A DNA stretch of 64,000 bases, taken from the NCBI RefSeq assembly GCF_006439055.1, contig NZ_RCZC01000008.1:1494-65493 (forward strand). The letters run 5' to 3'. Each line of letters opens with the position of its first letter. Position 1 is the stretch's first letter. The position numbers and the translations under genes were made by a program. Below are positions 17,623 through 26,592 of the stretch, piece after piece. Source of the stretch: Sphingomonas glacialis (GTDB taxonomy: Bacteria; Pseudomonadota; Alphaproteobacteria; Sphingomonadales; Sphingomonadaceae). A model generated the notes under the pieces. The model was not told the DNA's origin. It saw only the letters and a list, made by a program, of their open reading frames with translations, and made no database searches.

Positions 17623-18411
17623 TCAGCCGACCAGCGTGCGCGTTGCCGTCTCGACATCGTCCTGCCGCATCAGCGCCTCGCCGATCAGGAAGCAGCGGAT
17701 GCCGTGCTCGGCCATCGCGTCGAGGTCGGCGCGCGTCGTCAGCCCGCTTTCGGCGACGAAGGTGCAGTCCTTCGGCGCCTTCGACACCAGCTCATAGGTC
17801 CGCGCGAAATCGACCGTGAAATCGCGCAAGTTGCGGTTGTTGACGCCGATCAGCCGCGACTTGAGCTTCATCGCGCGCTCCATCTCGGACTGCGAATGGA
17901 CCTCGACGAGCACGTCCATCCCGCATTCGATCGCGCTCGCCTCGATCTCGGCGAGCGTCACATCGTCGAGCGCGGCCATGATCAGCAGGATCGCATCGGC
18001 ACCGATTCCGCGCGACTCAGGCACCTGCCACGGATCGACCATGAAATCCTTGCGCAGCACCGGCAGGTCGCACACGCCGCGCGCGGCGGTGAGGAAGCCG
18101 TCCGACCCCTGGAACCAGGCCTCGTCGGTCAGCACCGACAGGCAGGTCGCGCCGCCGGCCTGATAGGCGAGGGCGTGCGCCGGGGGATCGAAATCCTCGC
18201 GGATCAGGCCCTTGGACGGGCTGGCTTTCTTGATCTCGGCGACCAGCGCGTAGCCGCCCGCTGCCGCGCGCGCATCGAGCGCGGCGCGGAAGCCGCGCGG
18301 CGGCGACTGGCCGGCGATTCGCGCATCGAGTTCGCTCAGCGCGGTCGTCGCCTTGCGCGCGGCGACGTCGGCACGCTTGGTTTCGAGGATACGGTTCAGG
18401 ATATCGGTCAT
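17623..18411 (-). CDS. trpC: Indole-3-glycerol-phosphate synthase
   Basis: Fourth step of tryptophan synthesis: ring closure of carboxyphenylaminodeoxyribulose phosphate. The 262-aa protein shows the typical IGPS sequence: LNRILETKR at the N-terminus, VAEIKKASPSKG with the catalytic Lys, VLRKDFMVDPWQ, LVEVHSQSE, IGVNNRNLRDF and FVAESGLT. The ATG at 18411 overlaps the trpD stop by four bases (ATGA), fixing the start. It is the last gene of the trp operon seen here. Confidence 0.97.
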   Translation of the reverse strand: MTDILNRILETKRADVAARKATTALSELDARIAGQSPPRGFRAALDARAAAGGYALVAEIKKASPSKGLIREDFDPPAHALAYQAGGATCLSVLTDEAWFQGSDGFLTAARGVCDLPVLRKDFMVDPWQVPESRGIGADAILLIMAALDDVTLAEIEASAIECGMDVLVEVHSQSEMERAMKLKSRLIGVNNRNLRDFTVDFARTYELVSKAPKDCTFVAESGLTTRADLDAMAEHGIRCFLIGEALMRQDDVETATRTLVG

Positions 18412-19403
18412 GAATATGCGATCCAACGATCGAGCAAGGCGTTCGCCGAACCGCTGTCGAGCGCTTCGGCAGCGATGGCTACGCCTTCGGGAAGGGTGTG
18501 GCTGATACCCGCGACGATCAGCGCGGCGGCGGCGTTGAGCAGGACGGCGTCGCGATACGCGCCTTGCTCGCCGGTGAGCAAGCGGCGCAAAGCGGCGGCA
18601 TTGTGCGCCGCGTCGCCGCCGCGGATCGCGCTGACCGGGTGGCGCGGCAGGCCGGCATCCTCGGGCGTGATGGTGCGCGGAAGGTCGATCGCGCCGACCG
18701 CGACCGCGATGCTCGGCCCGGCGCTCGACAGCTCGTCGAGCCCTTCCTCGCCCGAGACGACGAGCGCCGCCTCGGTGCCGAGCTGTTCGAGCGCGGCGGC
18801 ATAGGTCGCGGCATAGTCGGGGCGCGCGATGCCGATCAGCTGGCGCGTGACGCCCGCCGGATTGGCGAGCGGGCCCATCAAATTGAAGATCGTGCGGCGA
18901 CCGAGCTTCTGGCGGATCGGGGTGATGCGCTTCATCGCCGGGTGGTGGTTGGCGGCGAACAGGAAGGCGATGCCGATGTCGTTGAGGCTCGCCTCGGCGT
19001 TGAGCCCGGCGCGGTGCATGTCGAGCCCGAGTGCCTCGAGCGTATCGGCGGCGCCCGCCTTGGACGAGGCGGCGCGGTTGCCGTGCTTGGCGACGGGCAC
19101 GCCGGTGCTGGCGACGACGATCGACACGGCGGTCGAGACGTTGAGCGTGTGGTGGCCGTCACCGCCGGTGCCGCAGACATCCAGCGCGCCGACGGGTGCC
19201 GCGATCGGCAGCATCCGGTCACGCATCGCGCGCGCGGCGGCGGCGATCTCGATGCTGGTCTCGCCGCGTTCGGTCAGGCCGATGAGGAAGCGCGCGATCG
19301 CGTCGTCGGGGACGTGGCCGTCGAGCAGGTCCGAGAATGCCTGCGCCGCTGTCTCGCGGCTCAGCGGGGAGGACGGGTCGGGGAGCAGGGCGAGGGTGGT
19401 CAT
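18408..19403 (-). CDS. trpD: Anthranilate phosphoribosyltransferase
   Basis: Transfers phosphoribosyl from PRPP to anthranilate, the second step of tryptophan synthesis. The 331-aa protein has the family signature VCGTGGDGHHTLNVST (PRPP-binding), KHGNRAASSKAGAAD, and NLMGPLANP. The start is the ATG at 19403 (MTTLALLPDPSS); the open frame further upstream is translated palindromic repeat and is rejected. It lies between trpG (136 bases upstream, separated by the repeat) and trpC (four-base overlap). Confidence 0.97.
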   Translation of the reverse strand: MTTLALLPDPSSPLSRETAAQAFSDLLDGHVPDDAIARFLIGLTERGETSIEIAAAARAMRDRMLPIAAPVGALDVCGTGGDGHHTLNVSTAVSIVVASTGVPVAKHGNRAASSKAGAADTLEALGLDMHRAGLNAEASLNDIGIAFLFAANHHPAMKRITPIRQKLGRRTIFNLMGPLANPAGVTRQLIGIARPDYAATYAAALEQLGTEAALVVSGEEGLDELSSAGPSIAVAVGAIDLPRTITPEDAGLPRHPVSAIRGGDAAHNAAALRRLLTGEQGAYRDAVLLNAAAALIVAGISHTLPEGVAIAAEALDSGSANALLDRWIAYS

Positions 19404-19408
19404 AGAGC

Positions 19409-19518
19409 ACTCCCCTCCCGCTTGCGGGAGGGGCTGGGGGTGGGCTCGCGCTCTATTGTGAACGCAGCGCTGATTGAACGCGCGCGCCCACCCCCGCCCC
19501 CTCCCGCAAGCGGGAGGG
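19409..19518. repeat. CTCCCGC-type palindromic repeat inside the trp operon
   Basis: Two 16-base core palindromes, CTCCCGCTTGCGGGAG at 19415-19430 and its complement form CTCCCGCAAGCGGGAG at 19501-19516, are arranged as arms of a larger imperfect inverted repeat (GGGGTGGGC against GCCCACCCCC). The loop contains GTGAACGCAGCGCTG. It separates trpG from trpD and would form a strong hairpin in the operon mRNA. Confidence 0.85.
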
Positions 19519-19539
19519 GGGAAGAAGGTGCGAGCCGGC

Positions 19540-20124
19540 TCATGCGGCGCCCCCGGCATCCGCCAGGAAATTCCCCAGCAGCGCATGACCATGCTCGGTC
19601 GCGATGCTCTCTGGGTGGAACTGCACGCCGTGGATCGGGAGCGTCGCATGGCGCACCCCCATCACCGATCCGTCATCGGCGCGGGCATTGACGATCAGCG
19701 TGTCGGGCAGATCCTCGACGATCAGCGAATGATAGCGCGTCGCGATGAAGGGCGACGGGAGCGCGGCGAACACGCCCGACCCATCATGCGTCACGGGCGA
19801 GGTCTTGCCGTGCATCAGCCCGCCGCGCACGACGTTCCCGCCGAAATGCTGGCCGATCGCCTGGTGCCCAAGGCACACGCCGAGCAGCGGCCGTCCCGCA
19901 TCGGCACACGCCGCGACGAGATCGAGCGAAATACCCGCGTCGGTCGGCGTCTTAGGGCCGGGCGAAATGAGGAAACCGGTGGCGTTGGTCGCCAGCGCAT
20001 CCGCCGCGGTCATCGCGTCGTTGCGCACGACCTTCACCTCGGCGCCGAGCTCCATCAGATAATGGACGAGGTTCCAGGTGAAGCTGTCGTAATTGTCGAT
20101 GACAAGGATCTGTGCGCGGATCAT
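19540..20124 (-). CDS. trpG: Anthranilate synthase component II (glutamine amidotransferase)
   Basis: Supplies ammonia from glutamine to TrpE. The 194-aa class I glutaminase has its nucleophile Cys84 in GVCLGHQAIG and the His170/Glu172 pair in VQFHPESI, with IDNYDSFTWNLV at the start. It forms the first part of the trpG-trpD-trpC block; trpE lies upstream but is separated by a gene on the opposite strand. Confidence 0.97.
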   Translation of the reverse strand: MIRAQILVIDNYDSFTWNLVHYLMELGAEVKVVRNDAMTAADALATNATGFLISPGPKTPTDAGISLDLVAACADAGRPLLGVCLGHQAIGQHFGGNVVRGGLMHGKTSPVTHDGSGVFAALPSPFIATRYHSLIVEDLPDTLIVNARADDGSVMGVRHATLPIHGVQFHPESIATEHGHALLGNFLADAGGAA

Positions 20125-20246
20125 AGCGCGCCGCTACCGCTTTTGTCGTGTAGCGACAATGATCGAATGTGCGATCGAATCTGCACGTTCAGCTTGGATC
20201 AAGCTGGCGTGGTGGACGTTGTTGATCCTCGAGGAGATTTTTCACC

Positions 20247-20690
20247 ATGCTGCGCCCCCTTGCCATCGCCCTGACGCTGGCCGTCACCCCGGTCTCGAGC
20301 TTCGCGCAGACCGCCGAGCAAACCGATGCTGCCGCCAAGCAGGCCGAGTCCGGCAAGCCCCCGCTGCGGATCCGTTCGATCACGCTGACCGGCAACCAGG
20401 CCTGCCCCAAGTCGAGCAATCCCGATGCCGAGATCGTCGTCTGTGCGCGCCAAGGCGAGCCGTATCGCATCCCCAAGGAATTGCGCGACGACAAGCCAAT
20501 CCCCGCGCAGAATCAGAGCTGGGTCAATCGCGCCGCAGTCGCGGACGAAGTAGGCCGTCGCGCAGGGGGCCTGCCCGACACCTGCTCGCCGACCGGATCG
20601 GGCGGCCAGACCGGCTGCGCGATGATGCGCGCGCAGCAATATGCCGCCGAAAAGGCCGAGGCCAAGCGTCAGGCCGCAGCGATCCCGTGA
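20247..20690 (+). CDS. Periplasmic protein of unknown function inside the trp operon
   Basis: The 147-aa product has a clear signal peptide (MLRPLAIALTLAVTPVSSFAQ) and four cysteines in the mature part, two around CPKSSNPDAEIVVCAR and two in DTCSPTGSGGQTGC, which could form disulfides. The start has GAGGAG upstream. It is encoded on the strand opposite to trpE and trpG and fills the gap between them, so trp transcripts from trpE to trpG would run antisense through it. I do not recognise a functional family. Confidence 0.8.
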   Translation: MLRPLAIALTLAVTPVSSFAQTAEQTDAAAKQAESGKPPLRIRSITLTGNQACPKSSNPDAEIVVCARQGEPYRIPKELRDDKPIPAQNQSWVNRAAVADEVGRRAGGLPDTCSPTGSGGQTGCAMMRAQQYAAEKAEAKRQAAAIP

Positions 20691-20704
20691 TCGCCGCCGG
20701 CTGA

Positions 20705-22237
20705 TTACTGCCCGAAACTGACCTCCGCCGCGCGTGCGATCGCCTCGCGCGCGGCGGCGAGCAGGGCGCCGGCCTTGGCCTCGCATTCGCGTTGCTCATA
20801 TTCGGCGACGCTGTCGGCGACGATCCCGGCGCCGGCCTGGACGTGCATCGTGCCGTCCTTGACCACTGCCGTCCGCAACACGATGCACGAATCCATCGAT
20901 CCGTCGGGCGAGAAATAGCCGACGCCGCCGGCATAGGCCCCGCGCACTGCATCCTCGAGCTCGGCGATGATCTCGCATGCGCGGACCTTGGGTGCGCCGC
21001 TGACGGTGCCCGCGGGGAAGCCGGCGAGCAGCGCGTCGATCGCGTCATGGTCTGGCGACAAGCGGCCGACGACGTTCGACACGATGTGCATCACATGGCT
21101 GTAGAATTCGGTGGTGTAGCTCGCGGTGACCGTGACGCTGCCGGCTTCGGCGACGCGGCCGACATCGTTGCGGCCGAGATCGAGCAGCATCAGATGCTCG
21201 GCGCGCTCCTTGGGATCGGCGAGCAGGCCGACGCGGTTGGCCTCGTCCTCGGCGGCGGTCTTGCCGCGCGGGCGCGTGCCTGCGATCGGGCGGATCGTCA
21301 CCTCGCCGTCGCGTACGCGGACGAGGATCTCGGGGCTCGAGCCGGTCAGCGCGAAGCCCGGCAGGTCGAGATGATAGAGGAAGGGCGAGGGGTTGATCCG
21401 CCGCAGCGCGCGATAGAGTTCGAACGGGGGCAGCGTGAACGGCGCGGTGAAGCGCTGTGCCAGCACCACCTGAAAGATGTCGCCCGCGACGATATAGTCC
21501 TTCGCTGCCGCGACCATCTCGGCATAGCGGCCGGGCGCGAGCGTCGGCGTCAGCGCGATCTCCTGCGCGGCGGGGGCGCGCACGGGGGCGGGGAGCTGTG
21601 CCGTGGCGAGCCGGGCGGCGGTCGCCTCGATCCGGTCGGCGCCTTCCGCGACGATAGCCTGGGGCGTGCGGTTAGCATCGGGCCAGACCGGCGCGACGAG
21701 GAACAGCGCATCGGCGAGCCGGTCGAAGATCAGGATCACCGTCGGGCGCACGAACATCATGTCGGGCAGCCCGAGCGCGTCGTTGGCGGGGCGCGGCAAG
21801 CGTTCGACCAGGCCGATCGTCTCATAACCGAAATAGCCGACGAGACAGGCGAGCGCGCGCGGCAGCTCGGCGGGCACGTCCATCCGGCACGACTCGACCA
21901 GCGCGCGGAGCGCATCGAGCGTCGGCGCGTCGCACGGCGCGAAGGCCTCGCGGTCGGTCAGCCAATGCGGGTTGATCGCGGCCTCGGCGCCGTGTGCGCG
22001 GAACACCAGATCGGGGGCGAGCCCGATCAGGCTGTGCCGCCCGCGCGTCTCGCCGCCCTCGACCGATTCGAGCAGGAAATCGCCCCGCCCGGGTTCGATC
22101 AGCTTGAGCGCGGCGGCGACCGGCGTCTCGGTATCGGCGACCTGGCGCTGCCACAGCAGAGCGGGTTTCCCCGCGGCGAGGGCCGCGCGGGCGGCCATGC
22201 GGTCGGGGCGCTCGGCGCGATCAGGGCTGCTGGTCAT
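20705..22237 (-). CDS. trpE: Anthranilate synthase component I
   Basis: Converts chorismate to anthranilate, the first committed step of tryptophan synthesis. The 510-aa protein has the chorismate-binding domain signatures IAGTRPRGKT, LLDLGRNDVGRV, and FPAGTVSGAPKVRA. The N-terminal half contains the tryptophan feedback site region (ESVEGGETRGRHSLIG). Its start overlaps the end of the PpiD-like gene by 17 bases, so the two are probably co-transcribed. Confidence 0.97.
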   Translation of the reverse strand: MTSSPDRAERPDRMAARAALAAGKPALLWQRQVADTETPVAAALKLIEPGRGDFLLESVEGGETRGRHSLIGLAPDLVFRAHGAEAAINPHWLTDREAFAPCDAPTLDALRALVESCRMDVPAELPRALACLVGYFGYETIGLVERLPRPANDALGLPDMMFVRPTVILIFDRLADALFLVAPVWPDANRTPQAIVAEGADRIEATAARLATAQLPAPVRAPAAQEIALTPTLAPGRYAEMVAAAKDYIVAGDIFQVVLAQRFTAPFTLPPFELYRALRRINPSPFLYHLDLPGFALTGSSPEILVRVRDGEVTIRPIAGTRPRGKTAAEDEANRVGLLADPKERAEHLMLLDLGRNDVGRVAEAGSVTVTASYTTEFYSHVMHIVSNVVGRLSPDHDAIDALLAGFPAGTVSGAPKVRACEIIAELEDAVRGAYAGGVGYFSPDGSMDSCIVLRTAVVKDGTMHVQAGAGIVADSVAEYEQRECEAKAGALLAAAREAIARAAEVSFGQ

Positions 22238-24179
22238 CTGCGCTCACGCCGCCAAGCAGTTGGGCCTTGAGCTTGGCGATCGCCAGCGCATTGCGCTTGG
22301 TGCCGACGGCATTCTGCACCGCCTTGCCGAACTGCGCGACATATTCGCGGCCGATCACGCTGCCGATATCGCTCTCAGTCCCCGCGATCACCTTGGCGTT
22401 GCCCGACGCATCGCCCGAGGTGATCGTGTCGAGATGGACGATCAGATAGCCCGCATTGTTGGGCGCCTCGAGCAGCTTGGTCGTCTTTGCCGGCATCGCG
22501 AAGAGCATCTGCAGCGGCGCTGAGACGGCGCGCGGATCGGCGAGCAATTGCGCGCGCGGGCCGGCGATCGGGCGGAGCGGCGGCAGCTTGAGCTTGGTCG
22601 CGGCGAACGCCTGCGCCAGCGGCACTCCCTTGTTCGCCGCGGCGACGACACCTGCGGCGATCTGGCGGACCGCTTTCTGCGCACGCGCCAGCTCGAAATC
22701 GCGGATCACGAGATCGCGGATCTGCGCGAGCGGACGCGGGGCGGCCGGCACGATCTTGTTGAGCGTGATCAGCGCGAAGCTGCCGTCCTGGCCGAGCGGC
22801 ACGGTCTGCGGCGAATCGCCGGCATGCGCTGCGAACGCCGCGGTGAGGATCGGCGCGATCGCGGGATCGGGCTTGGCGGTCGGGTTGGCCACGTCTTGCC
22901 CGGTGGCGAGCAGCGCCGGCGTGGTCTGCGCGGTCAGCTTCTGCTGTGCGACGATCCCGTCGAAGCTCGCCTTGGACAGCGTGTCCTCGAAGCTGTTGCG
23001 CTTATCGGTGAGCAGCGCCGCGGTCTTCTGCGTCGTCAGCGTCTTGGTCAGCTCGGGCGTTGCGGCCGCCAGCGTCGTGGCGGGACGGATGCGCTGCTTC
23101 TCGACCTTGAGGACGATGAAGCCGAGCGGCGCGCGCAGCGGGCCGGCGACATCGCCAGCCTTGCCGCCAAATGCCGCGCTCGCGATCGCAGGCGACGTCT
23201 GCGCGGCGTAGTCGGTCTTGGTCGTATCCGTGAGCGTCACCGGCTCGAGCCCAGCGGCCTTCGCGGCTTCGGCGATCGGCGTGCCCGCGCGCACCTTGGC
23301 GGCAAGCGCGTTGGCGGCAGTCTGGTCGGCGACGACGACCTGGACGATCGTGCGGAGGTCTGCGGCGGCATATTTGCCCGACTGCGCCTTGTAGGCAGCT
23401 TCGATCTCGGCCGCGCTTGGCGTTGCGGCGGCACCAACGGTGGCGGCGTTGACGATCGCATAGCGCACGACGCGGCGCTCAGGCACGCGGTAGCGCGAGG
23501 CGTTGCGGGTGTAATAGGTGGTGAGCTCGGCGTCGGTCGGCACGGCGCCGGCAGGCACCGCCTGCGACGGAATGAAGCCGATCGTCCCGGCGCGCTTTTC
23601 GAGCAGCAGGCTGGCGTACGGGAGCGCGAGCTGCAGCGGGACCTGGCTGGCTTTCAGCGGCGACTGCCACAATTGCTTGACGAGGATCTGGTCGGTCGTC
23701 TGCAGGCGGACATCGGCGTCGGTCATGCCGATCTGGCGCAGCACGCCCTCATACTTCTCCTGGCTGAACTTGCCGTCGAGCCCGGTCAGCCCCGGCTGTG
23801 CGGCGATCACCGCATCGACCGCGGGCTTGCCGACAACCATGCCCTGCGCCTGTGCGTACTGGCGATAGGCGGTCGAATCGATCAGCCGCTCGAGCGTCGC
23901 GTCGAACCCGCCGCCTGCCACGAACTGCGCCATGTCGAGCGTCGGCTGCTGCTGGCGATAACCGTCCATGTCGCGCTGCACCGCGGTCTGCAGGTCGCTA
24001 ACCGAAATCGTCTTCTTGCCGACGGTCGCGACGATGTCGCCCTTGGCGACCGGGTCGGCGCTACCCGACAGGCCGGCGCGGTCGCCGAGCACGAACCCCA
24101 GCCCGAGCAATGCGACGAAACCGAGCGCGATCGCGCCTCCGAACCGGTGGGCAATCATTCGGCGGAAAAAGCTGAGCAT
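22221..24179 (-). CDS. PpiD-like SurA N-terminal/peptidylprolyl isomerase chaperone
   Basis: A membrane-anchored periplasmic folding factor. The 652-aa protein has a short cytoplasmic start (MLSFFRRMIAHRFG), one membrane helix (residues about 16-34), a SurA_N_3-type helical domain from GDIVATVGKKTISVSDLQ to about 190, and a central parvulin-like region around residues 255-370 (KYAAADLRTIVQVVV ... GDVAGPLRAPLGFIVLKV). This is the layout of PpiD. Location directly upstream of trpE is common in sphingomonads by recollection. It is divergent from tpiA. Confidence 0.88.
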   Translation of the reverse strand: MLSFFRRMIAHRFGGAIALGFVALLGLGFVLGDRAGLSGSADPVAKGDIVATVGKKTISVSDLQTAVQRDMDGYRQQQPTLDMAQFVAGGGFDATLERLIDSTAYRQYAQAQGMVVGKPAVDAVIAAQPGLTGLDGKFSQEKYEGVLRQIGMTDADVRLQTTDQILVKQLWQSPLKASQVPLQLALPYASLLLEKRAGTIGFIPSQAVPAGAVPTDAELTTYYTRNASRYRVPERRVVRYAIVNAATVGAAATPSAAEIEAAYKAQSGKYAAADLRTIVQVVVADQTAANALAAKVRAGTPIAEAAKAAGLEPVTLTDTTKTDYAAQTSPAIASAAFGGKAGDVAGPLRAPLGFIVLKVEKQRIRPATTLAAATPELTKTLTTQKTAALLTDKRNSFEDTLSKASFDGIVAQQKLTAQTTPALLATGQDVANPTAKPDPAIAPILTAAFAAHAGDSPQTVPLGQDGSFALITLNKIVPAAPRPLAQIRDLVIRDFELARAQKAVRQIAAGVVAAANKGVPLAQAFAATKLKLPPLRPIAGPRAQLLADPRAVSAPLQMLFAMPAKTTKLLEAPNNAGYLIVHLDTITSGDASGNAKVIAGTESDIGSVIGREYVAQFGKAVQNAVGTKRNALAIAKLKAQLLGGVSADDQQP

Positions 24180-24324
24180 GGTCGGAAACGGCCAATCTGT
24201 CTGGAGCGTGTTGCCGCTGCTTTAGGGGGCAGGCGGGGCCGCATCAACCCAGGCGGTTGGACTTGTACCGCGCGCGCGCTTCGGTATCGCTGTTCCGCGA
24301 GGATCAAAACGGGAGAGACGCACA

Positions 24325-25062
24325 ATGGCGCGACGCAAGCTGGTGGCAGGCAATTGGAAGATGAACGGCAGCCATGCCGCGCTCGCCGAACTGGTCACTA
24401 TCGCGGAGGCCGCGCGCGCTGCGCCCTTGGTGGACGTGTCGATCGCGCTGCCGGCGACGCTGATCGCGCCGGCGGTGGCGCTGGTGCCGGGCTTCGCGTT
24501 CGGCGGCGAGGATGTCCATGCCGCCGAGAGCGGGGCGCATACCGGTTGCCTGTCGGCCGCGATGCTGGTCGAGGCGGGCGCGCGCTTCACGATCGTCGGG
24601 CATAGCGAACGCCGCGCCGACCAGGGCGAGACCAGCCAGGACGCCTGGGCCAAGGCGAGCGCGGCGCATCGCCACGGGCTCGGCGTGATCCTGTGCGTCG
24701 GCGAGACCGATGCCGAGCGTGACGCCGGCCGCGCGGCGCGCGTGGTGCAGGCGCAGATCGAGAAATCGGTCCCCGATCTCGCGACGGGCGACTGGCTGAC
24801 GCTGGCGTACGAGCCGCGCTGGGCGATCGGCACCGGCCGCACCCCGACGCTCGACGAGATTGGCGAGGTCCATGCGATCGCGCGCGCCAAGCTGCGCACG
24901 CTGGTCGGCGATGCGGCGGACGGGATCCGCATCCTCTATGGCGGATCGGTGACGGGGGCGAACGCGGCGGCGATCCTCGAAACCGAGGATGTCGACGGCG
25001 CTCTGGTCGGCGGCGCGAGCCTGACCGCGGCAAAGTTCGTGCCGATCATCGAAGCGGCTTGA
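24325..25062 (+). CDS. tpiA: Triosephosphate isomerase
   Basis: Interconverts dihydroxyacetone phosphate and glyceraldehyde 3-phosphate in glycolysis and gluconeogenesis. The 245-aa protein has the substrate-binding Asn10 and Lys12 in GNWKMNG, catalytic His93 in IVGHSERR and Glu163 in AYEPRWAIGTG, and the phosphate loop YGGSVTG and VGGASL. The ATG follows a GGGAGAGAC ribosome site. A TolA-like coiled-coil gene begins 11 bases after the stop. Confidence 0.97.
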   Translation: MARRKLVAGNWKMNGSHAALAELVTIAEAARAAPLVDVSIALPATLIAPAVALVPGFAFGGEDVHAAESGAHTGCLSAAMLVEAGARFTIVGHSERRADQGETSQDAWAKASAAHRHGLGVILCVGETDAERDAGRAARVVQAQIEKSVPDLATGDWLTLAYEPRWAIGTGRTPTLDEIGEVHAIARAKLRTLVGDAADGIRILYGGSVTGANAAAILETEDVDGALVGGASLTAAKFVPIIEAA

Positions 25063-25072
25063 AGGCGGCGGG

Positions 25073-25672
25073 GTGGCGCGGCGGCTGAAGGTCTTCGTCG
25101 TGCCGGCCGGCTTCAGCGACGCCTATGTCGCGGCGCCGAGCCGCAAGGCGGCGCTCGCGGCGTGGGGGAGCGAGCACGATCTGTTCGCGCGGGGGGTTGC
25201 GCAGGAGGTGACCGATGCGGCGCTGATGGCCGAGCCGCTGGCGAAGCCCGGGGAGGTGATCAAGCGCTCGCGCGGGACGACCGCCGAGCAGATCGCGGCG
25301 CTCCCGGCGCAACCGGCGCGGCCGGCGAAGGCCCCGGAGGATGCGCCGGCCGCTCGGGCTAAGGTCGGCAGGGGCGGCGCCAAGCACGCGGCTTCGACTC
25401 CGCGGAAAGCCGAGGCCAAACCCGAACCACCGCCCAAGCCCTCGAGCGACGCCCTTGCCGCTGCCGAACAAGCGCTCGCCGATCTCGAAGACAGATACCG
25501 CTACGCCGACGCAAAGCTGACCGCCCGCCAACGCGCGCTCGACCGCGAGCGCCGCGATCTCGACGCGAAGCACGACCGCGAGAGCAAGGCGCTCAGCAAG
25601 GCGCTCGCTGCCGAGCGCGACCGCTATGACACGGCGATGGCGCGCTGGCGGGAGGGGCGGGGCGCTGGATGA
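25073..25672 (+). CDS. Coiled-coil protein of the TolA-like annotation group
   Basis: The 199-aa product starts at a GTG 11 bases after tpiA. Residues 1-75 form a compact conserved module (LKVFVVPAGFSDAYVAAPSRKAALAAWG ... PGEVIKRSRGT). A Pro/Ala/Lys linker follows, then a highly charged helix from about residue 130. Similar sphingomonad proteins are often labelled cell envelope biogenesis protein TolA, but there is no membrane anchor here, so that name should not be taken as a function. It is probably cytosolic. Confidence 0.8.
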   Translation: MARRLKVFVVPAGFSDAYVAAPSRKAALAAWGSEHDLFARGVAQEVTDAALMAEPLAKPGEVIKRSRGTTAEQIAALPAQPARPAKAPEDAPAARAKVGRGGAKHAASTPRKAEAKPEPPPKPSSDALAAAEQALADLEDRYRYADAKLTARQRALDRERRDLDAKHDRESKALSKALAAERDRYDTAMARWREGRGAG

Positions 25673-25766
25673 TGCTTGGGTGCGCGGTGCCGGGCGATTG
25701 AAGCGTGAAAATGATGTGTTGCGACCACCCGTTGAACCCACCCCTAGAAGCGGATGTTCATAAGCC

Positions 25767-26222
25767 TCACTTAGCTAGGGCAAGATCAGAAACCGCAAGG
25801 GTTTGCATAGCAGATTTATTCGACGAAGACGGGCGCGCCCACGGATAATAGGTTCGCAGAACGCCAGTTTTTCGATCCTGCCAAATCTTTCGACAGGACT
25901 GCCCTGAATTCCACCGCTCGAAGGAAGTCCCCACGTCGGCGGTAACACATATCTGGTTGTCGGTGATCAACCACCGTCCCGAAAATGACCAGGGACCACG
26001 TCCACTTTGGATCCCACTCCACACGCCATCAGAATGAAACTCCTCGTACATTCCCATGTCTGCCCAACCAGGTGGGCTATAGCGTATACTTCTACCTGCC
26101 AGAGATTTTCGTATTTCCTCCGAGTTCAGCGACACACCTTCGGGCGATTTTGCCTGGGCTGAAAATTCAGTCGCGCCGAATGCCATGAGCGCCGCGATCA
26201 ACGATATACTCTGTGGCTTCAT
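25767..26222 (-). CDS. Secreted protein of unknown function in lower-GC DNA
   Basis: The 151-aa protein has a signal peptide (about residues 1-24, ending near FSAQAK). The mature part has the pattern LNSEEIRKSLAGRS ... EEFHSDGVWSG ... GPWSFSGRWLITDNQICV ... CRKIW, that is, a small beta-rich domain with two cysteines. This is reminiscent of small periplasmic families such as DUF995, but I cannot confirm the family. The gene has noticeably lower GC and different codon use from its neighbours, which suggests transfer, and a dispersed repeat lies just upstream. Confidence 0.7.
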   Translation of the reverse strand: MKPQSISLIAALMAFGATEFSAQAKSPEGVSLNSEEIRKSLAGRSIRYSPPGWADMGMYEEFHSDGVWSGIQSGRGPWSFSGRWLITDNQICVTADVGTSFERWNSGQSCRKIWQDRKTGVLRTYYPWARPSSSNKSAMQTLAVSDLALAK

Positions 26223-26592
26223 GACCTTCTCCGATCGAGAACGGACGCGTGCTTTCAGACGATCTTACACGAAAGGGGACGGTCGCAAACCCACCGGAGC
26301 CGGCCATAGCCACTACCGTCGCCCCGGCGGAGGCCGGGGCCTCTGGAGGGCTTGGCGGGCGGCCTGACACACATGGAGAGGCACCGGCCTTCGCCGGGGC
26401 GACGGTTATGCGCTAGGGCCGCTCCCGACTAATTCTCGCTGTTCCGGAATGATCCGTAGCGCAGACCTTCCTGAAATCGCACGCTCCACTAGCGAGCGCG
26501 AGACCCGGACAGCCAAAAATCGACCAATATCGCACGTTGACTGCTTCTCGGATCGAGACCTAAAACGGGTCACTCGGTGAGGGATAGACGCG
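26223..26592. other. 370-base intergenic region with a dispersed repeat
   Basis: The left part presumably carries the promoter of the secreted-protein gene; the middle (26307-26422) is repeat copy 2; the right part, of lower GC, holds no gene and leads to a GAGGGA ribosome site before the small plus-strand gene at 26593. Confidence 0.5.
26307..26422. repeat. Dispersed palindromic repeat, copy 2
   Basis: Aligns with 413-533. It contains an inverted repeat with arms near 26319-26338 (GTCGCCCCGGCGGAGGCCGG) and 26384-26403 (CCGGCCTTCGCCGGGGCGAC) around a loop of about 45 bases. In copy 1 the left arm has decayed, so this copy is the more intact one. Confidence 0.65.

Noticed and set aside
19404..19649. 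N-terminal extension of trpD upstream of 19403
   Set aside because: It is translated palindromic repeat and trpG antisense.
20792..22270. Plus-strand frame of 492 codons over trpE
   Set aside because: trpE signatures are on the minus strand; this is its antisense.
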